DNA of 64,000 nucleotides from Thermus amyloliquefaciens (GCF_000744885.1 NZ_JQMV01000003.1:1488001-1552000), one strand, 5' to 3'. Shown: positions 18,469 through 29,065, numbered from the stretch's first letter. The notes: generated from the letters alone by a model not told the origin. Numbers and translations are program-made.

Positions 18469-20003
18469 CAAAGGGCAGGAAGGGCCCTCCTGGCCTCCAG
18501 TAGGAGGGCCTGTTTCCTTCCGTCATCCCATCCCAAGAGGGGCGCCATGAGCTCCACCACCCGGGGCAGGGCCCTCTCCGCCGCCTTTTGGTCCAAGAGG
18601 GCCAGGCCAAGCCTTCGGGCCAGTACATCCAAAGGCCTTTGCGCAAGCTCCTCCCTTACCGCAAAGACCACCTCCCCTTCCAGGTAGGGAAGCCCAGGGA
18701 GAAGGGGCCTATCCCCCAAGGCCGCCACCTCGGGAGCCAGGGTGCCGTAGTGGGTGTAGAGGTGCTCGGCCACCCCCTCCGGCAGGGGCAGGGGAGGCCT
18801 GGGCCCCGCCCCCAGGAGGGGGGTGCGGTGGCTTTCTGAAGGAGGCAGGGAAAGGCCCAGGTCCCGGGCCAGGCGCTCCACCAGGTCCAAAGCCATGAGG
18901 CGGAAGGTGGTCCACTTGCCCCCGGTAAGGGTGTAAAGGCCCTTCTCCTCCACGATGAGGTGGTCCCGCACCAGCCTCTTGGTCTCCCCCTTTCCCACCA
19001 GGGGCCTGAGACCCGCCCAGGCCGCCAAAACCCGGCTGGAAAGGTCCCCCAGGTAGGGGCGGATCTCCTCCAAAAGGTAGGCCACCTCCTCCTCCCGGGG
19101 CAGGGGGCAGGCGGTGGCCTCGGCGGGGAGGTCGGTGGTGCCCAAAAGGGCCTTGCCCTGCCAGGGAAGGAGGAAGAGCACCCGGCCATCCCGGGTTTTA
19201 GGCAGGAGGAGGCCTACCTGTAAGGGGTAGTCCAGGACCAGGTGGGCCCCGCTCGAGGGGGTGAGGAGGGGAGGAAGTTCCGGGTCCAAAAGCCCGCGCA
19301 CCCGGTCCGCCTGGGGCCCCGTGGCGTTCACCACCGCCTGGGCCCAGACCTCCACCTCCTTCCCGGTGAGGCGGTCCTTGACCACCGCACCTTTCACCCT
19401 TCCCTCCCGTACCAGGAAGCCCGTGGCCTCGGCGTAGTTGAGGGCCACTGCCCCCCGGCTCAGGGCAGAGAGGATGAGGGCTAGGTTTAAGCGGTAGTCG
19501 GCGAACTGGCCATCCTGGTAGAGGATGCCCCCCAAGGTGGGAGGGAGGCCGGGGACGAGGGCCTTCACTTCCTGGGAAGGGACGTAACGGCTCAGGGAAA
19601 GGCGCCTTCCCCCCGCCAGCAGGTCGTAGAGCTTGAGGCCAAGCCCGTAGTAGGGAATCTCCAGGGGGCGGAAGAGGGGGGTGAGGAGGGTTAAGGGCCT
19701 TGCCAGGTGGGGAGCGAGTTCCATCACCACCCTTCTCTCCCTAAGGGCGTCCCGAACCAGGCGAAGCTGCCTGGGGTCCCGGTGCTTCACCGCCAGCTCC
19801 AGGTAGCGCACCCCCCCGTGGAGGAGCTTGGTGGAGCGGCTGCTGGTGCCCATGCCGAAGTCCCCCGCCTCCACCAGGGCCGCCCTTAGGCCCCTCAGGG
19901 TGGCCTCCCACAAAACCCCTGCCCCCGTGGCCCCACCCCCCAGGATGAGGAGGTCCAGGGGCTCCTTAAGCCGTTCCCAGAGCTCCTCCCGGCTTGGGGT
20001 CAT
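18465..20003 (-). CDS. glpD: glycerol-3-phosphate dehydrogenase (FAD)
   Basis: 512 residues. Membrane-associated flavoenzyme oxidising glycerol-3-phosphate to dihydroxyacetone phosphate and passing electrons to quinone. FAD motif [19 protein letters not shown] near the N-terminus, then [16 protein letters not shown] and a C-terminal domain with [13 protein letters not shown], all characteristic of GlpD. The ATG makes an ATGA overlap with the glpK stop, and GGAGGG precedes it. It is the last gene of the galactoside/glycerol operon. Confidence 0.95.
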   Translation of the reverse strand: MTPSREELWERLKEPLDLLILGGGATGAGVLWEATLRGLRAALVEAGDFGMGTSSRSTKLLHGGVRYLELAVKHRDPRQLRLVRDALRERRVVMELAPHLARPLTLLTPLFRPLEIPYYGLGLKLYDLLAGGRRLSLSRYVPSQEVKALVPGLPPTLGGILYQDGQFADYRLNLALILSALSRGAVALNYAEATGFLVREGRVKGAVVKDRLTGKEVEVWAQAVVNATGPQADRVRGLLDPELPPLLTPSSGAHLVLDYPLQVGLLLPKTRDGRVLFLLPWQGKALLGTTDLPAEATACPLPREEEVAYLLEEIRPYLGDLSSRVLAAWAGLRPLVGKGETKRLVRDHLIVEEKGLYTLTGGKWTTFRLMALDLVERLARDLGLSLPPSESHRTPLLGAGPRPPLPLPEGVAEHLYTHYGTLAPEVAALGDRPLLPGLPYLEGEVVFAVREELAQRPLDVLARRLGLALLDQKAAERALPRVVELMAPLLGWDDGRKQALLLEARRALPALC

Positions 20004-21490
20004 CCCTCCTCCCTCGCCCAGCCCAGGGTCCGTTCCACCGCCCGCCGCCAGCCGCGATAAAGGGCCTCCCGCCGGGAGGGGGGCATGCGGGGTGTGAAGC
20101 GGGCCTCCAGGGTCCAGGCTTCCCTCACCGCCTCCAGCCCCAGGACCCCCGCCCCCACCCCCGCCATCAGGGCCGCCCCCAAGGCGGTGGTTTCCGTGAC
20201 CTTAGGCCTCAGGACCGGAACCCCCAGGAGATCCGCTTGGATCTGCAAAAAGAGGGCGTTCTCCACCATGCCCCCATCCACCCGAAGCTCCTTTAGAGGG
20301 GTGCCGGCCTCCTCCATGGTCCGCACCACGTCCACCACCTGGAAGGCCACCCCCTCCAAGGCCGCCCGGGCCAGGTGGGCCTTGGTGGTGCCCCGGGTGA
20401 GGCCCAAAATGGCCCCCCGGGCGTAGGGGTCCCAGTAGGGGGCCCCCAGGCCGGTGAAGGCGGGAACCAGGTACACGCCCCCACTGTCCTCCACCTCCCG
20501 GGCCAAGGCCTCCACCTGGGCGCTTTCTTGGACCAGGCCCAGGCCATCCCTAAGCCACCCCACCACCGCCCCCGCCATGAAGACGCTTCCCTCCAGGGCG
20601 TAGCTGACCTTGCCCCTCACGCTCCAGGCCACGGTGCTGAGGAGGCCCTTGGGGGAAGGGACGGGCCGCTCTCCCGTGTTCAGGAGCAGGAAGGCCCCGG
20701 TGCCGTAGGTGCACTTCCCCTCCCCTCTCTCCAAGGCCGCCTGGCCGAAGAGGGCCGCCTGCTGGTCCCCCAGCACCCCGCGGATGGGGATGGCCCTGCC
20801 GAAAAGCTCCGGCAGGGTTTCCCCAAACTCCCCATCCGAAGGGCGCACCTCGGGAAGCATGGCCCGGGGTACGCGGAAAACCTCCAAAAGCTCCTCGTCC
20901 CAGGAAAGGGTATGCAGGTTAAAAAGAAGGGTGCGGCTGGCGTTGGAGGGATCCGTGGCGTGCACCCTGCCCCCCGTGAGGCGGTAGAGGAGCCAGGTGT
21001 CCACGGTGCCGAAAAGAACCTCCCCCCTCCCCGCCCGCTCCCTAAGGCCGGGCACGTTCGCCAACAGCCAGGCCAGTTTGGTGCCGGAGAAGTAGGGGTC
21101 CAGAAGAAGCCCGGTGCGCTCCCGGAAGAGGGGCTCCAAGCCCTGGGCCTTGAGCTCCTGGCACAGGGAGGCCGTGCGCCTATCCTGCCAGACGATGGCG
21201 TTATGAAGGGGCTTCCCCGTACCCTTTTCAAACACAAGGGTGGTTTCCCGCTGGTTGGTGAGGCCCAGGGCCACCACCTCCCTGGCCTCCACCCCAGCCT
21301 GGCGCAAGGCCTCCTGGGCCACCCCAAGCTGGCTTTCCCAGATCTCCAGGGGATCGTGCTCCACCCAGCCCGGCCTCGGGTAGAGCTGGCGGAACTCCCT
21401 CTGGGCCATGGCCACGGGCCTCCCCTCCAGGCTGAAGAGGATGGCCCGGCTGCTGGTGGTGCCCTGGTCCAGGGCCAAAAGGTACTTCAT
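20000..21490 (-). CDS. glpK: glycerol kinase
   Basis: 496 residues, FGGY kinase. [14 protein letters not shown] (phosphate 1), NQRETT, WQDRRTA (substrate-binding Asp region), [21 protein letters not shown] and the C-terminal [22 protein letters not shown] are all present. It phosphorylates glycerol to glycerol-3-phosphate for GlpD. It overlaps galT (ATGA, with GGGAGG inside galT) and glpD (ATGA), so there is no room for a separate promoter: glycerol metabolism is wired into the galactoside operon. Confidence 0.96.
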   Translation of the reverse strand: MKYLLALDQGTTSSRAILFSLEGRPVAMAQREFRQLYPRPGWVEHDPLEIWESQLGVAQEALRQAGVEAREVVALGLTNQRETTLVFEKGTGKPLHNAIVWQDRRTASLCQELKAQGLEPLFRERTGLLLDPYFSGTKLAWLLANVPGLRERAGRGEVLFGTVDTWLLYRLTGGRVHATDPSNASRTLLFNLHTLSWDEELLEVFRVPRAMLPEVRPSDGEFGETLPELFGRAIPIRGVLGDQQAALFGQAALERGEGKCTYGTGAFLLLNTGERPVPSPKGLLSTVAWSVRGKVSYALEGSVFMAGAVVGWLRDGLGLVQESAQVEALAREVEDSGGVYLVPAFTGLGAPYWDPYARGAILGLTRGTTKAHLARAALEGVAFQVVDVVRTMEEAGTPLKELRVDGGMVENALFLQIQADLLGVPVLRPKVTETTALGAALMAGVGAGVLGLEAVREAWTLEARFTPRMPPSRREALYRGWRRAVERTLGWAREEG

Positions 21491-22557
21491 AAGGCCTCCC
21501 TTAGGCTTTTTGCTGCTTCCTCGGGCAGGGCGTCCACCACAAAGGTGCCCGCCCCAAGCTCCGTACCCGCCAGGAACTTGAGCTTATCCCGGGTGCGCCT
21601 GGGCGGGTAGAACTCCACATGGAAGTGGAAGGTGCGCTCCTCCCCCAAGGGGGCGGCGTGAAAGACCATGACGTAGGGAAAGGCTTCGCCAAAAAGGGCG
21701 TCGTAGCGGGCCACCACCCGGCCCAGAAGCCGGGCGAAGGCGGCCATCTCTTCCTCGGAAAAGGTCCAAAGCCCTGGGTGGCGCTCCAGAGGAGCCACCC
21801 AGACCTCATAGGGATAGCGGGCGAAGGGGGGCACAAAGGCCAAAAACCCCTCCTCCTGGTCCACCCGGTAGGGCTCCAGGTGGGGAAAAAGCTCCAGGAG
21901 CACGGGCCTTTCCCTAAAGGCCTGGCTTTCCCACTCCAGGATGGGGGGCACAAAGGGGTAGGCGTAGATCTGCCCGTGGGGATGGTGGAGGGTCACCCCC
22001 ACCGCCTCCCCCCGGTTCTCGAAGGGCATGACGAACCGGATCCCCTCGAGGGCATACAAGGCCCGGTACCGGTCCCGCCAAACCCAGGCCAGGAGGAGCC
22101 TTTCCTCCTCCGTGAGGGTGGCCAGGCTTCCCACGTGGGCCTGGGTATACACCACCACCTCGCACCGGCCCAAAGCCCTCTCCGCGGGAACGGGAAGCCC
22201 ATCCGGGGGAGGGGTGGGCCTTGGCACCAGGGAGGGAAACCGGTTTTCAAAGACCGCCACCCGAAAACGGTCAAAAGGTATCTCCGTGGGAAAGCCTCCC
22301 TCCTGGCTTGGGCAAAGGGGGCAGTGCTCCTTGGGAGGCAAGAAGGTGCGCTCCTGGCGGTGGGCCGCGTAGACCACCCACTCCCCCCGCAAGGGGTGGT
22401 AGCGGAGGTGCGGGCTTGGGGAGATGGACCCCGCCTCCTCCGGTACGGAGGGCTCCTCGGCCACGGGCAAGACCTCCACCTCGAGGGGATGAAGCCCGTA
22501 AAGGATCAGCTCCCGCCCGTCCTTCTTGCGATGCACATGCTTATAAAAGGAAGGCAT
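21487..22557 (-). CDS. galT: galactose-1-phosphate uridylyltransferase
   Basis: 356 residues. Leloir-pathway enzyme exchanging UMP between UDP-glucose and galactose-1-phosphate. The nucleophile motif [16 protein letters not shown] (His-Pro-His) is present, as are the zinc-type CPLCPSQ pair and the [12 protein letters not shown]-terminal His motif. The ATG at 22557 is inside the end of galA (17-nt overlap). No galK or galE occurs in the window, so galactokinase and epimerase must be elsewhere. Confidence 0.94.
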   Translation of the reverse strand: MPSFYKHVHRKKDGRELILYGLHPLEVEVLPVAEEPSVPEEAGSISPSPHLRYHPLRGEWVVYAAHRQERTFLPPKEHCPLCPSQEGGFPTEIPFDRFRVAVFENRFPSLVPRPTPPPDGLPVPAERALGRCEVVVYTQAHVGSLATLTEEERLLLAWVWRDRYRALYALEGIRFVMPFENRGEAVGVTLHHPHGQIYAYPFVPPILEWESQAFRERPVLLELFPHLEPYRVDQEEGFLAFVPPFARYPYEVWVAPLERHPGLWTFSEEEMAAFARLLGRVVARYDALFGEAFPYVMVFHAAPLGEERTFHFHVEFYPPRRTRDKLKFLAGTELGAGTFVVDALPEEAAKSLREAL

Positions 22558-23971
22558 AGTCCAACACCTCCTCCCCCACCCGGAAACGGTAGGGGCCAAG
22601 GGGCTTTACCTCCTTATCCCGGCTCAGGAAGGCCCAAAGCCTTTCCCTTTCCTCCGGGGAAAGCCAGGAGGGCGGGTCGGAGGTGGCCTTGAAGCCCGTG
22701 ATCTCCCCCATGGCCTCCTGCAGGCGCATCTCCTCAAGGGACAGCAACGAGAAACGGCTCCGGAAAAAGGCCACGTCCGGGTCCACCTGGACGTTTTCCC
22801 GCAGCCAAAGCCGGTGCAGGGTGGTGCGGAGGGCGTTCCTTAGCCCCGGGCCCGTGGGGTCCTGTAGCCAGAAGGAGCGGTCCTCGTTGTCCCAGTAGGG
22901 GGCCACATCCGGACCCACCCTGAGGCCATCGGCAAGCCCCAAGGAGGCCAGGATGGGAGCGCCGCAAAAGAGAAGGTAGGCCTCCCCTGCCTCCTCGCGG
23001 ATCCGCTCCATGGCCTTACAGTACCGCACCTCTCCCTCGGCCCCGGGTAAAGCGGCGGCGTAGAGGAAATCCAGCTTCAGGTAGTCGTACCCCCAGGCCC
23101 GCACCTTGCGCACCAAGCCCGCCACATGGTCCAAAACCTCCTCGTTGCCCGAATCCAGGGCGTATAGGGGTTTCCCCCAGTTGAAGCCCGCGGGGATGGG
23201 CCTTCCGTCCCCGTCCCGCAGGATCCACTCGGGATGGGCCCGCACTAGGAGGCTATCCGGGGTCACCAAAAAGGGAGCCAGCCATAACCCCGCCCTGAAG
23301 CCCTTTTCCCGGATCCTCTCCGCCAAAAAGGCCATCCCCCGGGCGAAGCGCTCGTTGGGTTCCCAGTCCCCAAGGGCCCGCTGCCAGCCGTCGTCGATCT
23401 GGAAGACCTCAAAGGGAAGCCCGGCCACTTCCTCCAGCACCTCGAGGAGCAAGGCCTCATGGATCCGGTTGTAGAAGCTATACCAGGAGCACCACAGCCT
23501 GGGAGGCCCTTTGGAAAGCCGCCTGGGAAGGAGCCTGCCATAGGCGGCGAACACCTCCGTTGGCTCCCCGTAGCCCAGAAACCACTCCCCCTCCCCCTCG
23601 GCGTAGCGGCCCAGGAGGAGGTCCTCGCGCCCCAAGACCCGCGCCCCCACGCCCAGGGCCCCCAGGAGGAGCACCTTCCCATCTGGCCCCTCGAGAGCCC
23701 CTAGGCCGCTTCCCCACCACTCGGAAGCCTCGAGGAGGAAGGGGTCGTCCGCCTGGGGCCTGCGGGCCTCGGGGAAAAGGGGCTTCGGGGGAAAGTTTAG
23801 GTCCACCCAGGCGGTAAGGCTCCAGCTCTGCCAGCCGTGGCGGAAGAAACGCCTTGCCGCAAAGGGGGGGAAGGCCCGCACCTCCTGTCCCCGGAGGATC
23901 AGGCCTCCCTCCACGGGCCTCTCGTCCTGGGCAAAAAGGCCTACCTCGAGGCCGCCAAGCATCCTCCTCAT
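22541..23971 (-). CDS. galA: alpha-galactosidase, GH36 family
   Basis: 476 residues. It releases alpha-linked galactose, for example from melibiose, raffinose or digalactosyl compounds. The (beta/alpha)8 core carries the nucleophile Asp301 in DYLKLDFLY and the acid/base Asp355 in [10 protein letters not shown], with the substrate motif QIDDGWQ. The N-terminus [19 protein letters not shown] resembles known Thermus alpha-galactosidases. It lacks the large N-terminal domain of 700-residue GH36 enzymes, as usual in Thermus. The ATG overlaps the beta-galactosidase stop (ATGA). No signal peptide, so it acts on imported substrate. Confidence 0.93.
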   Translation of the reverse strand: MRRMLGGLEVGLFAQDERPVEGGLILRGQEVRAFPPFAARRFFRHGWQSWSLTAWVDLNFPPKPLFPEARRPQADDPFLLEASEWWGSGLGALEGPDGKVLLLGALGVGARVLGREDLLLGRYAEGEGEWFLGYGEPTEVFAAYGRLLPRRLSKGPPRLWCSWYSFYNRIHEALLLEVLEEVAGLPFEVFQIDDGWQRALGDWEPNERFARGMAFLAERIREKGFRAGLWLAPFLVTPDSLLVRAHPEWILRDGDGRPIPAGFNWGKPLYALDSGNEEVLDHVAGLVRKVRAWGYDYLKLDFLYAAALPGAEGEVRYCKAMERIREEAGEAYLLFCGAPILASLGLADGLRVGPDVAPYWDNEDRSFWLQDPTGPGLRNALRTTLHRLWLRENVQVDPDVAFFRSRFSLLSLEEMRLQEAMGEITGFKATSDPPSWLSPEERERLWAFLSRDKEVKPLGPYRFRVGEEVLDYAFLL

Positions 23972-25905
23972 GCTTCCTCCCAAAGGGCCAGGTCATAGGG
24001 CGGCACCCGAGGCCCCCCCAAAAGGAACCTCGCCCCCCCAGGCGCCGGGGCCTGGGCGGGCTCCGGGCCGTAGTTGAAGGCGAAGACCCACCGCCCCCGC
24101 CTGCGAAGCCTCAGGCCCTCGGGCAGGGGAAGGACCTTTAGGCCCGCCTCGGCGGCAAGGGCGGCGAGGAGCCTCCCCGCGAGCTCGGGCGAGGGCCAGG
24201 CCGCAAGGTAGAGGTACCGCCCCTCCCGGTAGAGGGCCCCCCTTCCGTCAGGGAAGGCAAGGAGGGGCTTGGCAGGGGCCTCCACCCACTCCCGCCAAAG
24301 GCCCAGGGGGAAGCGGCCGAGCCCCCCCTCCGCCACCTCCCGAAGACCCGGGGGAAGGCTTTCCACCCGCACCACCCTCAGGGGGAGGAGGGCTTGGAGG
24401 GGGCCCGGGGGGAGCTCCTTAGGAATCTGGAAAGTCTCCGTTTTACTCCCGGAGCGGGGGCCGAAGAGGACGAGCCCCTCCGCCTCCTGGAAGGCCTTCA
24501 AAGCCTCTCCTCGCACGATGGGAAGACTTGGGACCACGATGAGGGCGTAGCCTTTTAGGGACGCTCCCGGGGGCACGAAGTCCACGTCCAAGCCGAGCCG
24601 CCGTAGGGCGCTGTAAAAGAGGTACACGAGGTCCAGGTAGCTCCACTCCGCCCCCTGGGGCTGGATCTCGTAGACCCAGGCCGCCTCGGGATCGTAGACC
24701 AGGGCCACAGGGGCTTGGGCCACCGGAGGCAGGGCGAGGGCGGTAAGCTCCTCGGCCACCCGCCTCGCCTCAAAGAAGCCCTGGTCCGGGGCACCGTCCG
24801 GCCGGTGGAGCCCGGCGTGCATCTGCTCTTGGGCGAAGGGCACCTGCCGCCAGCGGAAGTAGGCCACCACCTCCGCCCCGTGGGCCAGGGCCTCCCAGGT
24901 CCAAAGCCGCACCATCCCGGGAGCGGGGCTCGGGTTATGGGGGGCCCAGTTCACGGGACCCGGCTGCTGCTCCATCACCCAGAACCGCCCCCGCCCCACC
25001 CCCCGGTAGAGGTCATGATGGAAAGCGGCCACGTCAGGGTGGCCGGTGCGGGCGTAGCGGAGCTTTTCCTCTGGAGGTAGGGGCATGAGGTCCGTGAAGC
25101 CCAGGGGGTAGCTGTCCCAGCTCGCAAAGTCCAGGTCCTCGGCCACGGCGAAAGGGTCTAGGTCGGTGAAAAAGCCCATGAAATTGTGGGTGACGAACCT
25201 GCCCGGGGCAAGGGCTCGGAGGATCCCCACCTGCATGCGGTTAAAGGCCTTCACCTGGTCCGAGGCGAAGCGGTAGTAGTCCAGGAGGTGGCTGGGGTTA
25301 GGCTCGGCCACGGTGAGGTGGGGAAGCTCCACCTCGGCAAAGTCCCGGTAGCGCTGGCTCCAGAAGGCCGTGCCCCAGGCCTCGTTTAAGGCCTCAATGG
25401 AACCGTACCGCGTCTTAAGCCACCCCCGGAAGGCCTCCTGACAGCAGGGGCAGTAGCAGCGCACGGTGCCGTGGCAGCCGTACTCGTTGTCGGTCTGAAA
25501 GCCCGCTACCCCCTCGAGGCGTCCATACCGCTCAGCGAGGAGGGTCACGATGCGCCGGGCCTCCTCCCGGTAGGCCGGGCTGGAAAAGCAGTAGTGCCGC
25601 CTCCCACCGAACCGCCTTCTCCTCCCCTCCCGGTCCACGGGGAGGACCTCCGGATAGCGGTCCACAAGCCACTTGGGCGGCGTGGCCGTGGGCGTGCCCA
25701 GGACTACCTTGAGCCCCTCCCCGGTAAGGGTGGCCACGGCCTCGTCCAGCCAGCCCCACTCCAGCCTCCCGGGCTCAGGCTCCAAGAGGGCCCAGGCGAA
25801 CTCCCCGATGCGCACGTAGGAAAGCCCGAGCTCCCGCATGCGCCGGGCGTCTTCCTTCCAGCGCTCCTTGGGCCAGTGTTCGGGATAGTAACAGACCCCC
25901 AGCAT
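23968..25905 (-). CDS. beta-galactosidase, GH42 family (A4-type)
   Basis: 645 residues, agreeing almost residue for residue with the Thermus A4 enzyme as I remember it. Acid/base Glu141 (TDNEYG) and nucleophile Glu312 (VMEQQPG). The zinc-site cysteines Cys106, Cys150, Cys152 and Cys155 are present, plus an extra Cys154. It is intracellular (no signal peptide). Starts 3 nt after the upstream permease stop and is coupled to galA. In GH42 enzymes the natural substrates are often galactans, galactosylglycerol or other beta-galactosides rather than lactose. Confidence 0.96.
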   Translation of the reverse strand: MLGVCYYPEHWPKERWKEDARRMRELGLSYVRIGEFAWALLEPEPGRLEWGWLDEAVATLTGEGLKVVLGTPTATPPKWLVDRYPEVLPVDREGRRRRFGGRRHYCFSSPAYREEARRIVTLLAERYGRLEGVAGFQTDNEYGCHGTVRCYCPCCQEAFRGWLKTRYGSIEALNEAWGTAFWSQRYRDFAEVELPHLTVAEPNPSHLLDYYRFASDQVKAFNRMQVGILRALAPGRFVTHNFMGFFTDLDPFAVAEDLDFASWDSYPLGFTDLMPLPPEEKLRYARTGHPDVAAFHHDLYRGVGRGRFWVMEQQPGPVNWAPHNPSPAPGMVRLWTWEALAHGAEVVAYFRWRQVPFAQEQMHAGLHRPDGAPDQGFFEARRVAEELTALALPPVAQAPVALVYDPEAAWVYEIQPQGAEWSYLDLVYLFYSALRRLGLDVDFVPPGASLKGYALIVVPSLPIVRGEALKAFQEAEGLVLFGPRSGSKTETFQIPKELPPGPLQALLPLRVVRVESLPPGLREVAEGGLGRFPLGLWREWVEAPAKPLLAFPDGRGALYREGRYLYLAAWPSPELAGRLLAALAAEAGLKVLPLPEGLRLRRRGRWVFAFNYGPEPAQAPAPGGARFLLGGPRVPPYDLALWEEA

Positions 25906-25908
25906 CCC

Positions 25909-26733
25909 TCACTCCTTGGTGGCGCCCAGGGTAAGCCCCTGGATGAAGTAGCGTTGCAGGCCGAAGAAAACGATCAATGTAGGCAGCGTGGCCAGGAGGC
26001 TCCCCGCCACGATGAGGGGCCAGTCGGCGATGTACTGCCCCTTCAGGTTGGCAAGCCCTGTGGTGATGGGTTTCAGCTCATCCCGGCTCAGCAGGACCAA
26101 ACCCCAGAGAAAATCGTTGAAGATCCAGGTGAACTCCAGGGTGGCGATGGCGGCCAGGCCCGGAAGCATGAGGGGCAGAGCAATCCGCCGCCATATGGTC
26201 CACTCCCCGGCCCCGTCCACCACCGCCGACTCAAACAGGGAGGTTGGGATGGTGCGCATGAAGTTCCGCAAGACAAAGGTGGCAAACCCGAGCTGGAAGG
26301 CCGTGTGAAAGAGAATGGGGGCAAGATAGGTGTCATAGACCCCAAGCTGGTTGGCTAAGCGGAAGACGGGGAGCATGAGCATCTGGAAGGGAACCATGTT
26401 GAATCCCAGAAAAAGGAGGAAGATGGGGAGGGCGAGACGGAAGCGGAAGCGCACCAAGGCGTAGGCGGCCATGCTGGAGAGGACCAGGATGCCAAAGAGG
26501 GAAGGCAGGGTGATGATGAAGCTGTTGAGCAGATAACGGCTTATCCCGGCCTCGGCCCAGGCCTGGACGTAGTTGTCCAGGGTAATCTCTCTGGGCCAGC
26601 TCCAGAATCCTCTCAGGGTGAGGTCGTCCAGGGTTCTCAGGCTGACGAGGAAAGCCCCCACCAGGGGAAAAAGCCAGAGGAGGGCCGCAGCCCAAAGCAA
26701 TCCCACCACGAAGGGAGAGAGTCTAACCTTCAT
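25909..26733 (-). CDS. carbohydrate ABC transporter permease (MalG-type)
   Basis: 274 residues with six membrane segments. The EAA loop reads ESAVVDGAGEWTIWRRIALPLMLPG (first half ESAVVDGAGEW), which docks with the ATPase. The C-terminal QRYFIQGLTLGATKE is typical of MalG-like CUT1 permeases. It overlaps the partner permease by an ATGA and is 3 nt from the beta-galactosidase gene. No ATPase gene is in the operon; Thermus sugar importers commonly share a MsmK/MalK-type ATPase encoded elsewhere. Confidence 0.93.
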   Translation of the reverse strand: MKVRLSPFVVGLLWAAALLWLFPLVGAFLVSLRTLDDLTLRGFWSWPREITLDNYVQAWAEAGISRYLLNSFIITLPSLFGILVLSSMAAYALVRFRFRLALPIFLLFLGFNMVPFQMLMLPVFRLANQLGVYDTYLAPILFHTAFQLGFATFVLRNFMRTIPTSLFESAVVDGAGEWTIWRRIALPLMLPGLAAIATLEFTWIFNDFLWGLVLLSRDELKPITTGLANLKGQYIADWPLIVAGSLLATLPTLIVFFGLQRYFIQGLTLGATKE

Positions 26734-27641
26734 CCCTCCTCCTTCACTTCCTCCTTTACCGCACGCCAGAGGAAAAAGGCAATCGGCACAAAGGTGATGG
26801 CAAAGAGGACCACGGCGATGGCCGCCGCGTAGCCCATGCGGTAGTCGTGAAAGGCCGACAGGTACATGTAGTTGGCCAGCACCTCGCTGCTATGGAAGGG
26901 ACCCCCCCGCGTCATCACGTAAACGAGGTCAAAGGAGCGGAGGGAGTCCACCGTGCTCACCACCACCACGATAACGGTGATAGGGGCGAGAAGGGGAAAG
27001 ATGATGCGGCGGAAAAGGGTCCATCCCGTGGCCCCGTCCACCAAGGCCGCCTCCACCACCTGGGGATCCACGGTCTTAAGCCCGGCCAGGTACAGGAGCA
27101 TCACGTACCCTACCTGGCGCCAACAGGCCGCCCCCAGGATGGCCGCTAAAGCGAGCTTGGGGTCCCCAAGCCAGCCGATGCGGTAGGCGGCCTCGGGGTC
27201 CACCTGGAGGCCCAAGGCGGCAAGGCCCTTTAGGACCGCGGCCAGGAGAGCATTGAGGAGCCCTTGCTGGGGATGGTAGATCCAGGACCAGACCACGGCC
27301 ACCACCGCCGGGGAGAGCACCAGAGGAAGGTAAAAGCTCACCTTTAGGAACCGCTCCCCAGGGACGGGGTGGTTGAGGAGGTAGGCCAGGGCCAGCCCGG
27401 CCGAGGTAGGAAGGAGGAGGAAGACCGCGACCCAGATCAGGTTATTGCCCAGGGCCTGGTAGAAGACGGGGTCGCGGAAGAGGCGGGCGAAGTTCTCCAG
27501 GCCCACCCAGTTCCAGCGGGGGGACACCCCGTCCCAGTCACTGAAGGCGAGGGCAAAGGTAGCCAGCGTGGGATAAACCACGCAGAGGGCGTAGAGGGCA
27601 AGGGGTAACCAAAGAAAGGGGACAGGGCTTGGCCTTCGCAT
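26730..27641 (-). CDS. carbohydrate ABC transporter permease (MalF-type)
   Basis: 303 residues with six membrane helices. The EAA loop contains EAALVDGATGWTLFRRI, and LRSFDLVYVMTRGGP is a CUT1 permease signature. The ATG at 27641 is chosen for TGGAGG upstream; the frame is open to 27659. A strong hairpin (27660-27689) separates it from the binding-protein gene, probably setting a lower level than the binding protein. Confidence 0.93.
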   Translation of the reverse strand: MRRPSPVPFLWLPLALYALCVVYPTLATFALAFSDWDGVSPRWNWVGLENFARLFRDPVFYQALGNNLIWVAVFLLLPTSAGLALAYLLNHPVPGERFLKVSFYLPLVLSPAVVAVVWSWIYHPQQGLLNALLAAVLKGLAALGLQVDPEAAYRIGWLGDPKLALAAILGAACWRQVGYVMLLYLAGLKTVDPQVVEAALVDGATGWTLFRRIIFPLLAPITVIVVVVSTVDSLRSFDLVYVMTRGGPFHSSEVLANYMYLSAFHDYRMGYAAAIAVVLFAITFVPIAFFLWRAVKEEVKEEG

Positions 27642-27659
27642 CAAGAAAACCTCCAGCAA

Positions 27660-27689
27660 GGCCCCCGCCTTTTTGGAAAAGCGGGGGCC
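27660..27689 (-). terminator. intercistronic hairpin between binding-protein and permease genes
   Basis: GGCCCCCGC (27660-27668) is perfectly complementary to GCGGGGGCC (27681-27689) with a 12-nt loop. There is no T-run after it on the minus strand, so it is more likely a 3' stabiliser or attenuator than a full terminator. This layout is common in sugar-importer operons. Confidence 0.65.
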
Positions 27690-27695
27690 TTAAGA

Positions 27696-28949
27696 CTAGC
27701 GGTTATCCTTAAAAATCCGGGCCCGCTCTTCCTCCAGGGACCTGAGGATGGCATCGATCTGCCCCGGGTTGGCCATGAACTGCACGAAACCGTTCATGCC
27801 CTTGTTGGCCATCTCGGGGTCGGTATCGCGGTCGTAGAACTGGGTGATGTAGGCGGCGGGCTCAATGATCTCCTTAAGCCCCTTCTGGATGTAGGCCGGA
27901 TAGAGCTTGGGATCCACGTCGTTCCGCGGCACCAGGCGTTTGAACTCCTTCACCGCAAGCTCCATGACCTCCTTGGAGGCCAGGAAGCTCAAGAAGAGCT
28001 TGGCGTTTTCCATGTTCGGGGCCTTGGCCGGGATGAAGTACCCGTCCGTGGGGGCTTCCTCCGCCAAGGGCACACTGGGATTTATGATGGGGAAGCGGAA
28101 GAAGTCCAGCTCCTTCTCCTCGCGGTCGTCGGGATACTGGTCGCGGATGAAGTCGCCGATGAGGTACATGGCCGCCTTGCCCTGGACCATGAGGTTGGCC
28201 GCGTCCTGCCAGTCGTAGGAAGCGGGGTTCTCCAGGAAGCACTTGTGGTCCAGGAGCTCCTTCCAGTAGTCAAAGACCCGGCGCACCCTGGGATCGGTAT
28301 AGGCCACCTTGCCGTCCATGAGGGCCAGGTGGAACTGGGGACCATTCACCCGAAGGTTGAGGTAGTCAAACCACCCCGCGGCGGGCCAGAGGAACTTGGT
28401 CCCGATGGCGATGGGGGTAAGGCCCGCGGCGTTCAAGCGGTCGCAGACGGCCACGAACTCCTTCCAGGTCTTGGGCACCGCAAGCCCCAGGCGTTGGAAG
28501 ATGTCCTTGCGGTAGTAGACGGCCCACCAGTAGTAGCTGGTGGGGAGGAAGGTGTAGCGGTCTCCCGTCTTGGAAAGGGCCTGGAAGCCCTTGGGGAAGA
28601 TCCGCTCCCAACCCTCCTTGCGCCAGAGGTCGGTGATGTCTGCCACAAGACCCCGCTCGGCGAAGTACCGCATCCGCTCCCCGGCAAACCAGGTAAGGAC
28701 ATCCGGGGGACGGCTCGAGGCCAGGTAGGTCCGGATCGCCTGCTTGAAATCCTCGTGGGCCACGATCGTGTGCGTTACCTGGATCCCGGGGTACCTCTGC
28801 TTGAAGAGGGCCACTATCCGCTGATCAGAGGCCCGCGCTAGCGGGTCGCCGTTGTAGGAGTTGTAAACCAGCCTCCCCTGCCCCTGGGCCAAAGCCCAAA
28901 GCAGAAGGCCGCACGCCAATACCGCCAGCATCCGCACCATCAAGCGCAT
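27696..28949 (-). CDS. carbohydrate ABC transporter substrate-binding protein
   Basis: 417 residues. A signal peptide (MRLMVRMLAVLACGLLLWALAQ) is followed by a family-1 solute-binding fold: SDQRIVALFKQRYPGIQV, PPDVLTWFAG, VPKTWKEF, GKAAMYLIGDF and TDGYFIPAKAPN. No lipobox Cys follows the signal, so a free or differently anchored periplasmic protein is likely. AGGAGG precedes the ATG. First gene of the galactoside/glycerol operon. The ligand cannot be read from sequence; context suggests an alpha- or beta-galactoside such as a galactosylglycerol. Confidence 0.93.
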   Translation of the reverse strand: MRLMVRMLAVLACGLLLWALAQGQGRLVYNSYNGDPLARASDQRIVALFKQRYPGIQVTHTIVAHEDFKQAIRTYLASSRPPDVLTWFAGERMRYFAERGLVADITDLWRKEGWERIFPKGFQALSKTGDRYTFLPTSYYWWAVYYRKDIFQRLGLAVPKTWKEFVAVCDRLNAAGLTPIAIGTKFLWPAAGWFDYLNLRVNGPQFHLALMDGKVAYTDPRVRRVFDYWKELLDHKCFLENPASYDWQDAANLMVQGKAAMYLIGDFIRDQYPDDREEKELDFFRFPIINPSVPLAEEAPTDGYFIPAKAPNMENAKLFLSFLASKEVMELAVKEFKRLVPRNDVDPKLYPAYIQKGLKEIIEPAAYITQFYDRDTDPEMANKGMNGFVQFMANPGQIDAILRSLEEERARIFKDNR

Positions 28950-28962
28950 ACACCACCTCCTG

Positions 28963-29004
28963 GACCTACCCCAAAGGGTAAGCGCCCACTGTTTTGGGCA
29001 GGTC
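28963..29004 (-). promoter_or_regulatory. three-way-junction-like leader of the galactoside operon
   Basis: Two short hairpins, TACCC/GGGTA (28967-28971 with 28976-28980) and GCCCA/TGGGC (28984-28988 with 28995-28999), are enclosed by GACC/GGTC (28963-28966 with 29001-29004). It lies in the ~59-nt leader, just ahead of the Shine-Dalgarno. The stems are short; function unknown. Confidence 0.35.
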
Positions 29005-29014
29005 TTCGTCTTCT

Positions 29015-29042
29015 ATTTTAAGTCCCTTTTTTTGGTTGTCAA
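29015..29042 (-). promoter_or_regulatory. promoter of the galactoside/glycerol operon
   Basis: On the minus strand a perfect TTGACA (29037-29042) and TAAAAT (29015-29020) are 16 nt apart in a markedly AT-rich patch. The start is expected near 29008. The -35 side abuts AAGCTTTCG-type sequence (29051-29060) that could serve the divergent DeoR-family regulator. Confidence 0.8.
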
Positions 29043-29065
29043 GTCTTACTAAAGCTTTCGTTTGG

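Noticed and set aside
20000-21490. Galactokinase or xylulokinase, suggested by the galT neighbour
   Set aside because: FGGY motifs, length of 496 and the coupled glpD identify glycerol kinase; galactokinase belongs to the unrelated GHMP family.
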